This document shows, piece by piece, positions 1 through 11,992 of a stretch of 64,000 nt of DNA. The stretch spans positions 60,136,234 through 60,200,233 of the forward strand of contig JBCFYV010000001.1 in assembly GCA_039000515.1 (NCBI GenBank). Direction: 5' to 3'. The notes below the pieces were generated by a model. The model worked only from the letters and a program-made list of their open reading frames with translations. It was not told where the DNA came from and searched no databases. Source of the stretch: Timema cristinae. Its lineage: Eukaryota; Arthropoda; Insecta; Phasmatodea; Timematidae. Each line of letters opens with the position of its first letter. Position 1 is the first letter of the stretch. The position numbers were made by a program, and so were the translations under genes.

Positions 1-516
1 CTTGTCCTTGGGAAGTACATACGTAAAGTGTCCTAACATGTTTTGTTTGAGTGGCTTTAACAGGGAGAAGTGATCCCTGAAGGAGGTCGTGACCACCTTA
101 ATCCCCTGTGAAATACAGTACACCTTTTAATCGTCTTGCAAGCCGCTGTTTAGGAGCTTTATAGCATTGTTGTATTGTGTCACGTTAGTTACGACCATCG
201 GAGTGGTCTTTATACTTCATGGGGTGGAACTGTCCTCCATGCCTCCACTTGATTGCCCCGTTTGACTGGTCGCTGTTTCATCCTGTAGGCTAGACAAGCT
301 AGCAAACTTATTATTCACTTTTATAGCCTTATACTGCAGAACTTCCAGTCCCGGCCTAGTCCTGAGCTTCCACTTGAGTCCAGAGACTGGCTCAAAGGTT
401 TTATCGATTTCTATTGGTAGTTTTGGATTAGTGTTGGATGGACCCCCTTCCTGGCCATGTTCCTCCATGTAATCATCGTCCGTTCTTTCAACGTCTACAT
501 CTAAGTCGGAGGCCAT
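1..516 (-). pseudogene. Jockey-type non-LTR retrotransposon ORF1 (gag-like), partial
   Basis: The stretch from 516 down to 217 opens with ATG and encodes an acidic 99-residue N-terminus (DLDVDVERTDDDYMEE). Below 217 the homologous reading continues in another frame to the window edge, with segments such as NNAIKLLNSG and GHFTYVLPKDK. These resemble the region just before the PRE_C2HC domain of Jockey ORF1 proteins, which bind element RNA. One frame change and at least one stop (near position 100) separate the parts, so it is a decayed copy. It runs off the left edge. It lies downstream, not upstream, of the ORF2 remnant at 1077-3600, so the two are probably different copies. The family call is from recall of the domain pattern, not a search. 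Confidence 0.5.
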
Positions 517-1076
517 TCCCTCCTCTTGACGCGTCCTTTGTGGTATACCACACTACCCGACTTTAGTCGGCACAGAATATATCACAAAATAAATAAAATA
601 AACTCGTTGACGACGACTACAACTCGCATTGTTGTTGTCGATAAACGCACTGAATTGCACTGACTGCCGACTGGCACTGAACTGACTGAACACTGCACTG
701 TCTGCACTGACTGGTAAATATTTTGCTCAGACAAGGCCTGCTTATATCCATAAAGTGTCCATAGCCCTAGCCAATTAAATCACAGTGATGTACAGCATAG
801 AATACGACATACACTAATGTACCCTGAAGTGAGGTACGAGAGCAAATTATAGTACGTAACGACCAATTAGTAATAACATACTATTTTCAGAATTAATTAA
901 TAACGGGTTGTCGCTTTTCACGAATGTTCTGAAACAAAAGAAAAAAGACTATTATTAATGGGTGAAAAATTTAAATTGGCAAACCGAGTGAGGGTTTTAA
1001 GAGTTATGTTTGGAGACACTACTATATAGGGGTCTGGGTGAGAGCCTCCCACTGACCACTGGTTTACACTTTTCGC
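517..1076. other. Spacer between two Jockey fragments
   Basis: No convincing gene. About 620-715 carries short irregular repeats of a cactga/gactg motif. On the minus strand this would be the 5' UTR of the ORF1 fragment and the 3' flank of the ORF2 fragment. I see no clear poly(A) tail or target-site duplication marking the junction. Confidence 0.4.
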
Positions 1077-3600
1077 TTATCCAAGCAGAGCTTTGGGACG
1101 TCGGTGGTACCCTCCAGGGTCGATGACGTAGTTACCAGGCCCCTGGACTTGAGAATTGGTGGCACCGGAAAGCTTTTCGTAGAAGGACTGCAACAGATTC
1201 CGGAAATGGTCCTTGATGGTAGGCATATCCAGGTCGCGATGCAGATTCACTTTGCGAACGTACCAAGGAGCGTCCACAATGATCCTCAGACACGTGCTCT
1301 GGAATGAATGCATCCTCCTCATATGCGTGTCCACTAGGTGGTGCCAAATGGCGCTTAATCGAAAATTAGCCTGATTAGCTGAATGTACACTGTCAGACCG
1401 TTCCTCGTAGACAGGGTAATACGCATGTTAAGCAGTGGGCCTAGGATTACCAGCCTTTGCCTCACCGTAGTATTTCAGTAACGTGGATTTTCCAGGTTGG
1501 TTTTGTGTCCAACGTAGGTCTCTGGTTCTTAGAACTGTTTGCCCATCTAATCTGTTTTCCAAACAGCTGGAGGGGGGCTGGCATATAGTACTTTCTCTTC
1601 CGTGTGAAGGGCACTGCTGTGCTCCTCTCCACGTTCATACTCATCCTCCAGATGGTAATCCACCCCATCAACTGCGTCAGGTGCTCCTGGAGTCACCTCT
1701 CCACCAGCTGCCCTTGCCACGACCCCACTTCTAGAGACGTATCGTCCACGTAGAGTGCCAACTTTGTGTTTGGGGATTTTGGAATGTCGTTCACATACAT
1801 ACTAAATAGCACTGGGCTCACGAGGGAACCATGCAGTACTCCAGCCTGGATGCCTCTTACTTCGGAAGTGGTGTTTCCAAAGGTAGTGGAGAAGGTACGG
1901 TGGTATAAATAAGATTATACAATCTTAACTAGTTGGAAGGGTAGGTTTAAGAAAAACAGTTAGAAAAGGAGACCTTCGTGCCAAACACGGTCGAAGGCGT
2001 TTGCCACGTAGAGAAAGACAGCACCAGTTAACCTGTTGATGTTGAATTTCCTCGTGACCTGCTCCAAGAGTAGGAAAAGTTGGTGAGACGTGGTGTGTCT
2101 GGCCCAAACGCGGAACTGCTTGTCCACCAAAATGCCCGCGTCGCGGTCTTTTCGGGTCAGTCTCTTAGTAGAAGTCTCTCGAACACCTTGCCCAAACAGT
2201 CGAGCAAGCTGATAGGTCGGTAAGACGAAATTAGGGCCGGGTCCTTATCCTTTTTATGAAAGCAGAGGACGTTGGCGTGCTACTATAGCTTGGGGAAGTG
2301 TCTCGGAACCAGGACGGTGTTGAATAACTCCACGAGGAAGTTAATCACTTCCAAGGGCAACTTTCATAGAACTGCGTTACTTATATCGTCCGGTCCAGGG
2401 GCCTTGTTTAATCTTAGAGTGGCTAACGCCAATGTCATTTCTGTCACCTCCGTGTGTTCAGGTTCATCCAAGGGTCTGTACGAGACCACACCGATGACCT
2501 GAGCCATGTGCGCAATGTGCGCGGGATCTTACGGGTCATCAGTCGGTATGAATTGCACTTCTAAGTGCTCAGAGAGAGCAGCATCCTTCTCCTAGTCAGA
2601 GTTGGCCACCCAGTTTCGTCTTACAATAGGCTGCCTTGGTGCGGGGACCCACGTCAAGCTCCTCATCATGTGCCACAGGGACTTGTCCTGTATGCATAGG
2701 CTCTCAATCTTGTTCTCCTAGACACATTTCCGGTATTTTTTGATCATATCATGAACCGCATGGACTTCGCGGCTCCAGTTGGCCTCGTCTACCGGGTACC
2801 TCAAGATTTGCCAAGTCTTCCTCAGCCAATTTTTCTTCCGGACATACCTGAGGATAGAATCGATCAAAGAAGCCTGTGGCGCCCTCTTAGGGTGGTGCCT
2901 TGAAATTGAAACTTCGAGTGACCCCTTGACAGAGAAAGTTATGAACTCCGCACCACGATCGATTTATGTTGCTGTTCGAAAGGTAGGGGTGGGTCCCAAC
3001 CTCTTTCTCAACACATTCGTAATTCTGTCCCAGTCATTGCGCTTAAGGTCGGGTTTTTGGGGGGGGGGGCGGGGGGGTCTATGAAGGACACTGCGCGTCC
3101 CAGGTTCACAAGAACGAGATTGTGATCTGAGTCTAGCCCTGCTAGATACATCAGCACTAATCGCCCTCTGATCTCTCTGGAGACAACGAAGTCGAGGATG
3201 TCCGGGAAACCAAGGGGATTGTGAGGGAAGTGGATGAGGGTGGGAGGATCGGAATCTACCAAGCCGTGTAGATCTAAGACAGTGGGATATATAAATTCAT
3301 AGAGTTCATATAGGTTTTTCGGTCTTGAATACGTTTCTCTCTCCACTCAGCGTTTAGGAATTGGTAGATAGGTGGTTTCTAGCCAAACAATTGTCGCGTC
3401 ACTAGCGGAGACCAGGCGAATCTTTCTCACTCGACATGTCCATGAGTTTGGGCGATAATGCAGTCTCTGATACATAGGCCGGTCGGCTTTAAGTCGACAT
3501 GAAGAACACGCCAGCTTACAGTCGAAATGGTGTTGTTTCATCCTTGTGGCGTTCACAACGCAACAAGATCGACACTGATTGACCAGGCGTTTGAGCTGTA
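1077..3600 (-). pseudogene. Jockey-type retrotransposon ORF2: endonuclease and reverse transcriptase remnant
   Basis: Read from 3600 down to 1077, several broken frames give the order expected of a non-LTR ORF2. First comes the endonuclease end (PDILDFVV, then LDSDHNLVLVNL near 3100). Next is the reverse transcriptase with the catalytic YVDD box at 1741-1752 (context LALYVDDTSL) and segments such as FDRVWHEGLL and VSPVLFSMYVNDIP. Then the post-RT region has PLQLFGKQI, and the conserved tail CLRIIVDAPWYVR ends at 1077. The protein would nick target DNA and copy element RNA into it. Many stops and frame changes make this copy inactive. ORFs on the plus strand over this stretch are shadows. Clade within the Jockey group is uncertain. 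Confidence 0.8.
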
Positions 3601-3639
3601 CGCATATATTCTTCTGTTAAATTGATAATCCACAGGCAT

Positions 3640-4516
3640 TTTATTGGATTCAACCTAGTTATATCAGGGTCAAAGACAGTTAAGGTCTTTGATAAGTACT
3701 AAACAAGATATATGAGACCTAACTAGTGTTTGAGTAAATACTGTTAAATCAACAAAACACATGAGACCTAACTAATATTTCGTTAGTAAATACTTTATAC
3801 TATACACACGAAACTATACCACACAAGTATTTATTTAGTAAATACTGTATGCTCAACAAGCCACATGTCACTGCACAAGTGATTCATTAGTATATACTGT
3901 ATACTCTACAAGCCACATAATACCACTCAAGTGATCCATTAGAAAATACTGTATACTCTACAATCCTCATGATACCACTCAAGTGATTCATTAGTAAATA
4001 CTGTATACTCTATAAGCCACATGATACCACTCAAGTGATCCATTAGTATATACGGTATACTCTACAAGCCACATGAAACCCTACAAGTGATCCATTAGTA
4101 TATACTGTATACTCTACAAGCCACATGATACCACACAAGTGATCCATTAGAATATACTGTATAATCTACAAGCCACATGATACCACACAAGTGATCCATT
4201 GGTATATATGGTATACTCTACAAGTCATATGGTATCACACAAGTGATCTATTGGTATATATGGTATACTCTACAAGCCACATGGTATCACACAAGTGATT
4301 CATTGGTATATATGGTATACTCTACAAGCCACATGGTATCACACAAGTGATCCATTGGTATATATGGTATAACCTACAAGCCACATGATACCACACAAGT
4401 GATCCATTAATATATACTGTATACTCTACAAGCCACATGATACCATATAAGTGATCCATCAGAATATACTGTATAATCTACAAGCCACATGATACCACAC
4501 AAGTGGTCCATTAGTA
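3640..4516. repeat. 52-bp satellite, left block
   Basis: Tandem copies with a 52-bp spacing, read from successive CTACAAGCCACATGATACCA cores (for example 4114 and 4166). The best-preserved copies lie between about 3900 and 4516, and the left margin decays into diverged copies. Monomers differ by point changes such as gtatactc versus gtataatc. The array is interrupted at 4516 by the insert at 4517-5173 and resumes at 5174. Confidence 0.9.
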
Positions 4517-5173
4517 TGTCGTCAACCCGCTTGGATTATGTGTGGGCATAGTTCTCACGTACCCTCTGGATCCGGATGCAGTGTCTAGAAGAGCTCGGAT
4601 AGTTTATTATGACCCCAGGGGCTTGTTTCGTGGGAACGAACCGGATAGGAAGGGTGGTCCGGCGAGTTACCGCGGTGAACCGGATAGGAATGATGGTTCG
4701 GCGAGTTACCGCGGTGAACCGGATAGGAAGGGTGGTTTGGCGAGTGACCGCGGGGAACAGGATAGGAAGGGTGGTTCGGCGAGTCACCGCGGTGGACCGG
4801 ATAGGAATGATGGTTCGGCGAGTTACCGCGGTGAACTGGATAGGAAGGTTGGTTATGGTTGGCGGCTGAATGACGAAGAAACACACACAAACTGTTGACG
4901 ATGATTTATTAGTCTAAAGGTCGAGACTAAGCGTGGAGCTCTGCTTCCGTTGACTGATGCCAGCAAGCGGTCTTTCAGCTCCTTTTTATCCCCCCCAGAT
5001 AGGTCGTTGGGGAGCGCTCGGCTTGCCACCTAGCGGCCATGAAGTAAGTGAGGGGAATGTTGGCTAGCGATATTGAACATAGAAGGGGGGAGGGAGAGGG
5101 GTAGAGCATGACTGGCCGCTTTGTGAATGAAAGAGCGTTACATTGAGAAATAAGGAGTAGAGGGGTGGTAACA
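4517..5173. mobile_element. Probable solo LTR inserted in the 52-bp satellite
   Basis: A 657-bp insert splits the satellite. It begins TGTCGTCAACCC and ends GGGGTGGTAACA, so it has TG...CA termini with an imperfect short inverted repeat. It is flanked on both sides by AGTA (4513-4516 and 5174-5177), a 4-bp target duplication of the size made by retroviral-type integrases. Satellite resumes immediately on both sides. No primer-binding site, gag or pol is present, hence a solo LTR. Orientation is undetermined. An internal 39-bp minisatellite is listed separately. The termini and duplication are seen directly; the LTR label is an inference. Confidence 0.65.
4645..4850. repeat. 39-bp minisatellite inside the solo LTR
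   Basis: About five copies of a 39-bp unit with core GAGTTACCGCGGTGAACCGG. Because 39 is a multiple of three, the unit stays open in several frames on both strands. One plus-strand frame gives a 13-residue repeat (DRKGGSASYRGEP). The openness on both strands argues that this is a property of the repeat, not a gene. Confidence 0.85.
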
Positions 5174-5390
5174 AGTATATACTGTATACTCTACAAGCCA
5201 CATGATACCACATAAGTGATCCATCAGAATATACTGTATAATCTACAAGCCACATGATACCACTCAAGTGATCCATTAGAATATACTGTACAATCTACAA
5301 GCCACATGATACCACCCAAGTGATCCATTAGTATATACTGTATACTCAACAAGCCACATGATACCACTCAAGTTATCCATTATCCTCATT
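5174..5390. repeat. 52-bp satellite, right block
   Basis: About four more copies of the same 52-bp monomer, continuing the phase of the left block after the LTR-like insert. The last copy decays at about 5385 into unique AT-rich sequence. Confidence 0.9.
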
Positions 5391-5629
5391 ATTTTATTAA
5401 TCTGGTAAAATACCTTATTTCTTGGTAAACGGATATTTTTCTTTGTTAAAAAAATGAGCTTTTGTATTATAAGCATGACAAATTACTCTATCATGTATGT
5501 TTGCTTGTGATCGAGGAATGATTTAAAAAAAGTCCTCTTAGTATGATGTGTGAATAACAAATAATGGTCGTTTATTATTATATCTGCTATATTCAATGAT
5601 GTATGACTAAATTTGGAAAAGTATGTTGC

Positions 5630-6010
5630 GTTCGAATGAAGTATAATTAAGTCTTGGGAAGTCTGGTCTGATAAAGTCTTGTTGGTGTATTTTTAAGTCT
5701 GTTGAAGTCTCTTGATGTATGTTGAGGTACTATAAAGTATTGTTAAAGTATTAATTAAGTCTTTATGAAGTCTCCATGAAGTATCTTTGAAGTTTTGTTT
5801 AATTATTTTGAAATCTGTTAAAGTTTGTTGAAGTCTTGTTGGAGTATTTTGAAAAATGTTGAGGTCAGCTTAAGGTCTGTTGAAGTATTTTGAAGTCCGT
5901 TAAAGTCTGTTGATGTATGTTGATATCGGTTGAAGCATATTTATCTATATTTATGTCTACGAGTCTGTTTGAGTGATGTTGAAATCTGTTTAAGCCTGGT
6001 AATATGTTGA
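5630..6010. repeat. Degenerate short-period repeat (gttgaagtct-like)
   Basis: A loosely periodic stretch of roughly 10-13-bp units around gttgaagtct / gatgtatgtt, heavily diverged. No coding frame. The stretch 5391-5629 to its left shows nothing recognisable. Confidence 0.6.
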
Positions 6011-6012
6011 TT

Positions 6013-6150
6013 TATATTCTGAAAATTGAAAAATGACACCTGGACACGGGAATCGAACCCGGGACCGTTGGTTCAGTACGCCAATGCTCTAACCACTGAG
6101 CTATCCAGTATTAGTCCCGTGTCCATGGTCATTCTTCACTCATATTTTAA
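6013..6150 (-). repeat. tRNA-derived SINE, minus orientation
   Basis: Read on the minus strand it holds a Pol III A box (TAGCTCAGTGG) and B box (GGTTCGATTCC) about 45 bases apart. The body has tRNA length and the tail is ggtgtcatttttcaattttcag. The tail and the related copies elsewhere in the window show it is a SINE rather than a tRNA gene. It forms a head-to-head pair with the next copy. Confidence 0.8.
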
Positions 6151-6257
6151 TGCAGTCTCTATAATGGACGTATGGAACTCTTCGGCTACAAATGTGTGAT
6201 TTTATTAATATCACGAGCTATCAGATAACACAGCCAGCCACCTTCTATACCTCTGCC

Positions 6258-6400
6258 TTAAGATATGAGTGAAGAATGACCCTGGGCACGGGACGATTCC
6301 TGGATAGATTAGTGGTAAGAGCATTGGCGTACTAAGTCAAAGGTCCCGGATTAGATTCCTGTGTCCAGGTGTCATTTTTCAACTTTCAGAATATGATATC
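6258..6400 (+). repeat. tRNA-derived SINE, plus orientation, partner of the 6013 copy
   Basis: Same family as the 6013-6150 copy but on the plus strand and more diverged (A box TAGATTAGTGG, B box GGATTAGATTCC). The heads of the two copies share agatatgagtgaagaatgac in inverted form, and about 110 bp lie between them. Confidence 0.75.
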
Positions 6401-6409
6401 TTGATGGAG

Positions 6410-7560
6410 TAATCCTCACTAAAAAGCATAAATAATAGCTTTGTCTATTTGATCCTTATGTAGATTTATGTCGACGTCTGTTGGCAAACGATGAATGTTG
6501 AAGTAGGTACAAATTTGAGTGACTATCCTAAAATACATAGAATATTAAATTTCATGTCTGAATCTTATTTACCATTGGTTTTACGTATTTACTGTAAATT
6601 AAACATTAACCTATGTAACATTGGTACCTAATATGTCAGATTAAACCTACATATTATGATTCATAAACTGTTATCCTAGTTCTAACGCTAAAATCCTAGT
6701 CTTATTAAAGAAGAAGTCACTGTGGGTGAGAAAAACCTATGCTATCATGAATATAAGGTTTGATAATTGAATACATATCAAGCCCGCGGTTCCCCTTTGT
6801 CGATGTGTATGAATGAAAATGCTAGGTTCACCAACTTTGGTAAGTTAGGTTAGGCTAGGTTAGGTTATGGTTAAGGCTGATTTATGCTTTACTAAGGTTA
6901 AGGCTATCTTGGGTTGAGTCGGTTTGGGGAAAGTTATGTTAGGCTAGGACTCAAAAAGTTCAAGACCAATAAAAGATGATCCTATGTTGTAACTATTATT
7001 AAATTTACTACTTGTATTGATACAATTTAAACTGATTGAATGTTTGTGGAGACATGGTATGATCAATTACCTCCGATTCAATGTAAGATGTTTCATGACT
7101 CTGATAAGTGTTAGATAATTAAATGTTTAGCTTGAAAGAAGGAGGGGAAGGTTAGAAAAGGAGGGAGAAATATCGAATGAGTACATATAAAAGGCTTGCA
7201 AGAGTATGTCTGTGCGTGTTTACCTCGTAAACATATGTGCTGTTTACAAAGCTATCAGTAGGGAGGAAGACATAGAGAGATTCCTTTCTCCAATGTGGAG
7301 GTGTGGTAGTGCCAGAAAGCATACATTGTTAGAGGTCGTATCTATAATTTATTTGAAGAATAAGAAGTGTAACTCTTAATACCATATTTGAGATTAGGGT
7401 ACGTGAATGAGAATTTATCGTTATAGACCCAAGTGATAGGACGTTGGATATCCATCCACCCAATAAGATTGGTAGTGACTCCTCTAAGAGAGAAAGTTAA
7501 GATTATTACTATATATAAGGATAAGAAGGTCATGCATTTACATTAAAGGAGGAGATGTAT
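6410..7560. other. AT-rich non-coding DNA with a TTAGG-like patch
   Basis: No gene recognised. At 6840-6868 there is a short run of TTAGG-like units (aggttaggctaggttaggtt), related to the insect telomere motif but a few irregular units only. A TATA-like site occurs near 7186, without a supported gene behind it. Confidence 0.5.
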
Positions 7561-8160
7561 GTAGTAATAGATACTACACCGAGGGAAACCACCAGTATTA
7601 GATTGAGCTGTCTAGCGTCAGGATGCCAGTGGGAGGAGGTTTATAGGGGAAGTCGGAGAGAGTTGATGTAGGTGGGGTGTGGGGTAGAGAGGGCAGTTTA
7701 CCGCTATGAACACGGCGTTAGCAGTCCGTGATATTGCTCGTCTTACTCGTCGAGTAGGGTCCTGATCTAACTGGGAACGTCTGTTTGTGGGTAAGGGACC
7801 AGCTACGGAGGCCTTTATATGCTAGGGGGTGGACGTAATGTCTTGAAGGAGGGAGGAGAGGGGGATGGTTGAGATGTCTGAGTCGAAGAGGCTGGTAGAG
7901 CAGGGTGTTGTGTCGCGGGGTGTGCAAGCAGTAAGTTTAGGCTGAGGAGGGTGGTTGTGATGTCGGGAGGTCTTGAAGGTTGGGGTGAAATCTAGGAGAA
8001 TTGCATCGCCATTCATAGGGAGAGATCCGTCATGGATTATTGTTGTTAAGGGGTTGAAATAAGAGTCAATAATAATAAAACTAAAAAAGATGGGTACCGG
8101 AGACAGGGAGATGCCCTGTGGAGATGGCGCGCCTGAGGGAGAATGGCACAGGGTGAGGCA
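7560..8160. other. Unassigned, less AT-rich block
   Basis: This stretch is noticeably richer in G on the plus strand and in C on the minus strand than its surroundings. It has short minus-strand open stretches (for example 7718-7927 and 7822-8016), proline- and histidine-rich but without a family I recognise. It may be the remains of a mobile element. No function is proposed. Confidence 0.3.
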
Positions 8161-8767
8161 TAAATTATATAACCTTACAAGGCAATGAGTTCAAAAATAA
8201 AGTTAGTGGTATTAAAACGCTGATACTACTGAAACAATTGGTTTGACCGAGAGATAAAGTGAAAAAATTAATAAATTACATACCATTACAAGGAAACAGC
8301 GTAATATATGAGTGGTATTTACCACTATGAGGTCTGGACTTTAGGGCATCAGGTTTCCAGAGATTATTGGCTGTGAAGTATAAAGGTAGCCATATTGAAT
8401 GTTGGCATTCATCTTGAATCCAACAGCTTGGATACGCCATTTTGAATACATTATCTCAAGCTGTATGATATAGGGATGATTATCTTGAATTTTAATGGTC
8501 CATTTAATGTTTCACATCACTCCATAAAGCTTTTGGTGGTCATCTCTAATGTACAGTCTGTTCAGAAATGTCTTAAAATGTCTAGATTGAATTTGTATTT
8601 ATTAATATTTTGAATTGTAGGTTTTGGCAAACATTTTGAATTTTCATCTCGCTAAGACGTGTTACCAAAAGTTAACACTTCTCAAAACTAGTTTTATGGC
8701 AGCCATCTTGAATTTACAACCTGTTCAGTTCGATTTTTATCAAAATTAGCTTTAACGATTTTGATTC

Positions 8768-8803
<36 letters not shown>

Positions 8804-10060
8804 TGTTTGTCACCAATAACAAGATGGAAACTCTCATTTTCTCTTGTATATCACCTTTGAGGGTACCTTAAATGGGGTAAATTTTCCAGTTTTTATTATT
8901 TCTCCGCATTTATTTGAGATACAAATTATCTTATCTTTTTAAAGTTGTATCATTATTAAAAATAAAAGTATTTTGTTTGAAATATATTTGTATAAAACCA
9001 GTAATTTGTGAGCTATATGCAATAATATATACTTTTTAATGCAAGTATTTAAAAACGAATTTGATTCTTATGCTCTTTGGTGGACACACATGTTTATATT
9101 TTCTGAATTTTTATGTAACAGTGCTCCTAGTTCCTAGTGCCATAGAGTAAGTAACAGTGGATATTTTTCATTTATATTCTATGGTGTAATTTTTCTACAA
9201 CAACTATTATTTCGTTTCATATTTCTTACAAGTTTTTAGTAAATGTCTGTTTTAAGATCAATCGGGGAAAAGTCTTTGCGGTGTTCCGTGACATTTATCT
9301 CAAAGATTTTCACTGGAGAGTGAGATACACCCTTTGGTTTGTAAAGATAAACAGTTCCGAGATACGAATTTTAGGAAAAAATAGCCATAGCCAATTTGGA
9401 ATAAAGAATATATTTTCTCTCTTAGCCCCTAAGTAAACCATTCCTTATGTTATGATTGAATGGATGACTCCATAAACATCTCTGGAGACAAAATATTAAA
9501 ATTCTGGATACTAATTTCTAGTTGGGTTGGTCAAATCGTTTCAGCTCCAGTCTCAGTAAGAGGCGACAGATGGCAATGGAAAAAAATAACTTTTAGGTTT
9601 CGGAAGATAATGAAACGTCAACATCCATACAAATAATCAAATTAGGTTATTTTTGCTATCATAATACGTTCTCTATCCGAGGGGCTCAAAGAAAGAAAAG
9701 CAAGTTTAGTACTTTGTTAAATCATGAACTCTAGTGATTTGTAAGTAACTATTCACCAATTTTACTATAGCTTGTTCGAACAGCGTAATATAATTTTTAC
9801 CGACTTTAAAATTACAGCAAAGACTAATAATTAGACTTGTACAATAAAATAATATTTTCAATGATATTACATTTGAAATTTAGTTGTTTTGTATGATTTG
9901 TACTTTTTCAGAAATGGCTTTATTAGAGAACCCTTCCTTCAGAACGTGTCCGATAGTGTTTGAAGATCCTCCCTAACATGCGCTTCATGATAGCTCTAGA
10001 ACCCTGTCCAAACCATGGTTTCTTCTAGCCCGACAATCTCAGTGGCCTTTTAATTAAATA
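8160..10060. other. AT-rich non-coding DNA with (TA)n and a dispersed cattttgaat motif
   Basis: No coding signal. A (TA)n microsatellite lies at about 8773-8799. Between 8385 and 8730 the motif (g)ccat(a/c)ttgaat recurs about five times at irregular spacing, as in some decayed transposon ends. Otherwise nothing recognisable. Confidence 0.5.
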
Positions 10061-10065
10061 ATAAA

Positions 10066-10205
10066 CGCTTTAGTGGCTGAACGGTCTAAGGCGTCACTCT
10101 AGACTGGCCTGCTGATGACGAGGAGATAGGGCTTTGAATTCCGATTGGATCTACTAAATGGTTTTCCACTCACCTTCCACGCAAATGCTAGTAGATCACC
10201 TATAT
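10066..10205 (+). repeat. tRNA-Leu/Ser-like SINE
   Basis: The sequence TGGCTGAACGGTCTAAGGCG matches a long-variable-arm tRNA A box, and a degenerate B box (GGGCTTTGAATTCC) follows. The B box is damaged and there is no proper acceptor stem, so this is a SINE head and not a functional tRNA. Confidence 0.6.
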
Positions 10206-11992
10206 AATACTTCCTCCCTCATCCCTACCCCATTATAGTAATTATCATATATAAGTTTTACGTATAACCTGACAGGTAGTAAGTCACAGTAATTGTAAAA
10301 ATAATTCTGTATAGGAAGTTATTGATGGTAAACACTTATGTTTTAAATAAGGACTGAAAGTGTCTCATTTTAGTTGAAATGTTATCTCAGAATGAGACAA
10401 TCTTATAATACTTCACGCAAAATTAAATATGGTACTGGTATTGTATTCTATACAATATATTGACTGCTATTCTTGAATATCGATTTAAATATAGAATATT
10501 TACTTATGTAACTGTGGCAAAACAAATACATGAGCTCGTATATCTTAGGCCTACAATATTTTGTGAAACCAAACCATGGTTTTTTAGAATATTTTGGTTA
10601 TATTAATAATACAAATATTATTTTTGTTATTAATTTTATATCTATATGATCTAGTCAGTGTTATTTTCACCATGATAACAATATAACTTTTATATTTAAA
10701 TAATTTTTCAAATATTATTCATAAAATAATCTAAATTAGTTAATATATTTTCTATAACTGGTTGGTTGGTTCCAAGCTAGAAGATTATGGTATATATTTG
10801 AAAGTATATAGCTAAAATAGATTTGGTATTGTAATATTGGTATCATTTCTACAATTTAGTATTTCCTCAATAAATTATACAATTCAGTGATAACATTTTA
10901 GTTTTTGTGTGTATTTCACTCAGGCATTTTGGTATTAGCATTAATATTATGACAAAAAATGATATTATTGTGGGACATTGACTTCTTTATTAATAATATA
11001 ATTTTCTTATTTTATTATATCAGACTTAATCTAATTTTTATTTCTTAAAAATTCATAGTTGTCATTTATTGAACAATGATGGTCATGTTATATTATAATA
11101 TAGATGTTTCTATCATAAAGATGTATCTGTTCCAACTAATCATTCTTGTGTACTAGCCACAAGCGTTTAAAAAAATACTTTTTATTTTAATAAGAGAAAA
11201 CGTCAAAAATTACAATCAATTGAAATGTTCTGACAAAATATTTATTACATTTATGTAAAGTGGTCTATTGTCATAAAACATATTTTATCTATGTACAAAT
11301 CTACCGTTTTATATTTGTTATCAAAACTACTTTGTATTTGCTTGATTATACGTGTGCACTTTTACTTATTAATGATTTGTTAAGCTTTTGATTTGTTGAT
11401 ATAAGATATAAAAAGACTGTGAAGAGGTATAAACATATCCTAGTAATAGTTTCTTACACAGAAATGTTAAGAAATATTAATATAATTGAAAATATAAACA
11501 TAAGAACTATAACTGAATTGATCTCTTTTTTTTTAGTTATTGTTAGTATTATTAATTATTTTATATTGTTATATCCTCAATTCATATAGTGTAGCTATCT
11601 AGCTTGAATACGGTAAGCCTACGTAAAATTATTCCAAACTTCTTATCTTCATTTAGCGATAACAAAATTCCTCTGTAATTTTTACCGTGTGTCATAGGTA
11701 CAACACATTTAGTCCTAACTTAGCTTTATACAAAGAAAATGTAACCTTTCATAATTATTGTATTCATCATAAAATACAGTTATATGTTTCTACTTGTCAC
11801 ACATATCAATGAATTAACTCTTCTTATAGCAAAAGATATGTCCTAAGAGGTCTTGGAAGCACAACTAAGAGTATACTTTATTATGTATGAAAAATGTATC
11901 TAAATTCTATGGAAAATAAATAGTGTTAACTAGAATTTAAAACCATTACTGCATTTTTTTATTAATTCCACCGTCTCCCGTGTGTTTGGCAG
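10206..11992. other. AT-rich non-coding DNA, probably intron of the gene ending at 12165
   Basis: Very AT-rich with no open frames of note. If the exon at 11993-12165 is real, this is part of its preceding intron. It ends in a polypyrimidine-containing acceptor (ccgtctcccgtgtgtttggcag). Confidence 0.4.

Noticed and set aside
1104..1307. Plus-strand ORFs over 1104-3084
   Set aside because: Antisense to the Jockey reverse transcriptase remnant, which has recognisable motifs on the minus strand.
4536..4898. Repetitive ORFs on both strands
   Set aside because: They are produced by the 39-bp minisatellite inside the LTR-like insert and are open on both strands for that reason; the plus frame starts at GTG with no ATG.
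6041..6108. A functional tRNA gene
   Set aside because: Although A and B boxes are good, the same sequence recurs with a fixed 3' tail at several places and the acceptor stem is not paired. It is a SINE head.
6840..6868. Telomeric TTAGG array
   Set aside because: Only a few irregular units in the middle of unique sequence; a common microsatellite in insect genomes.
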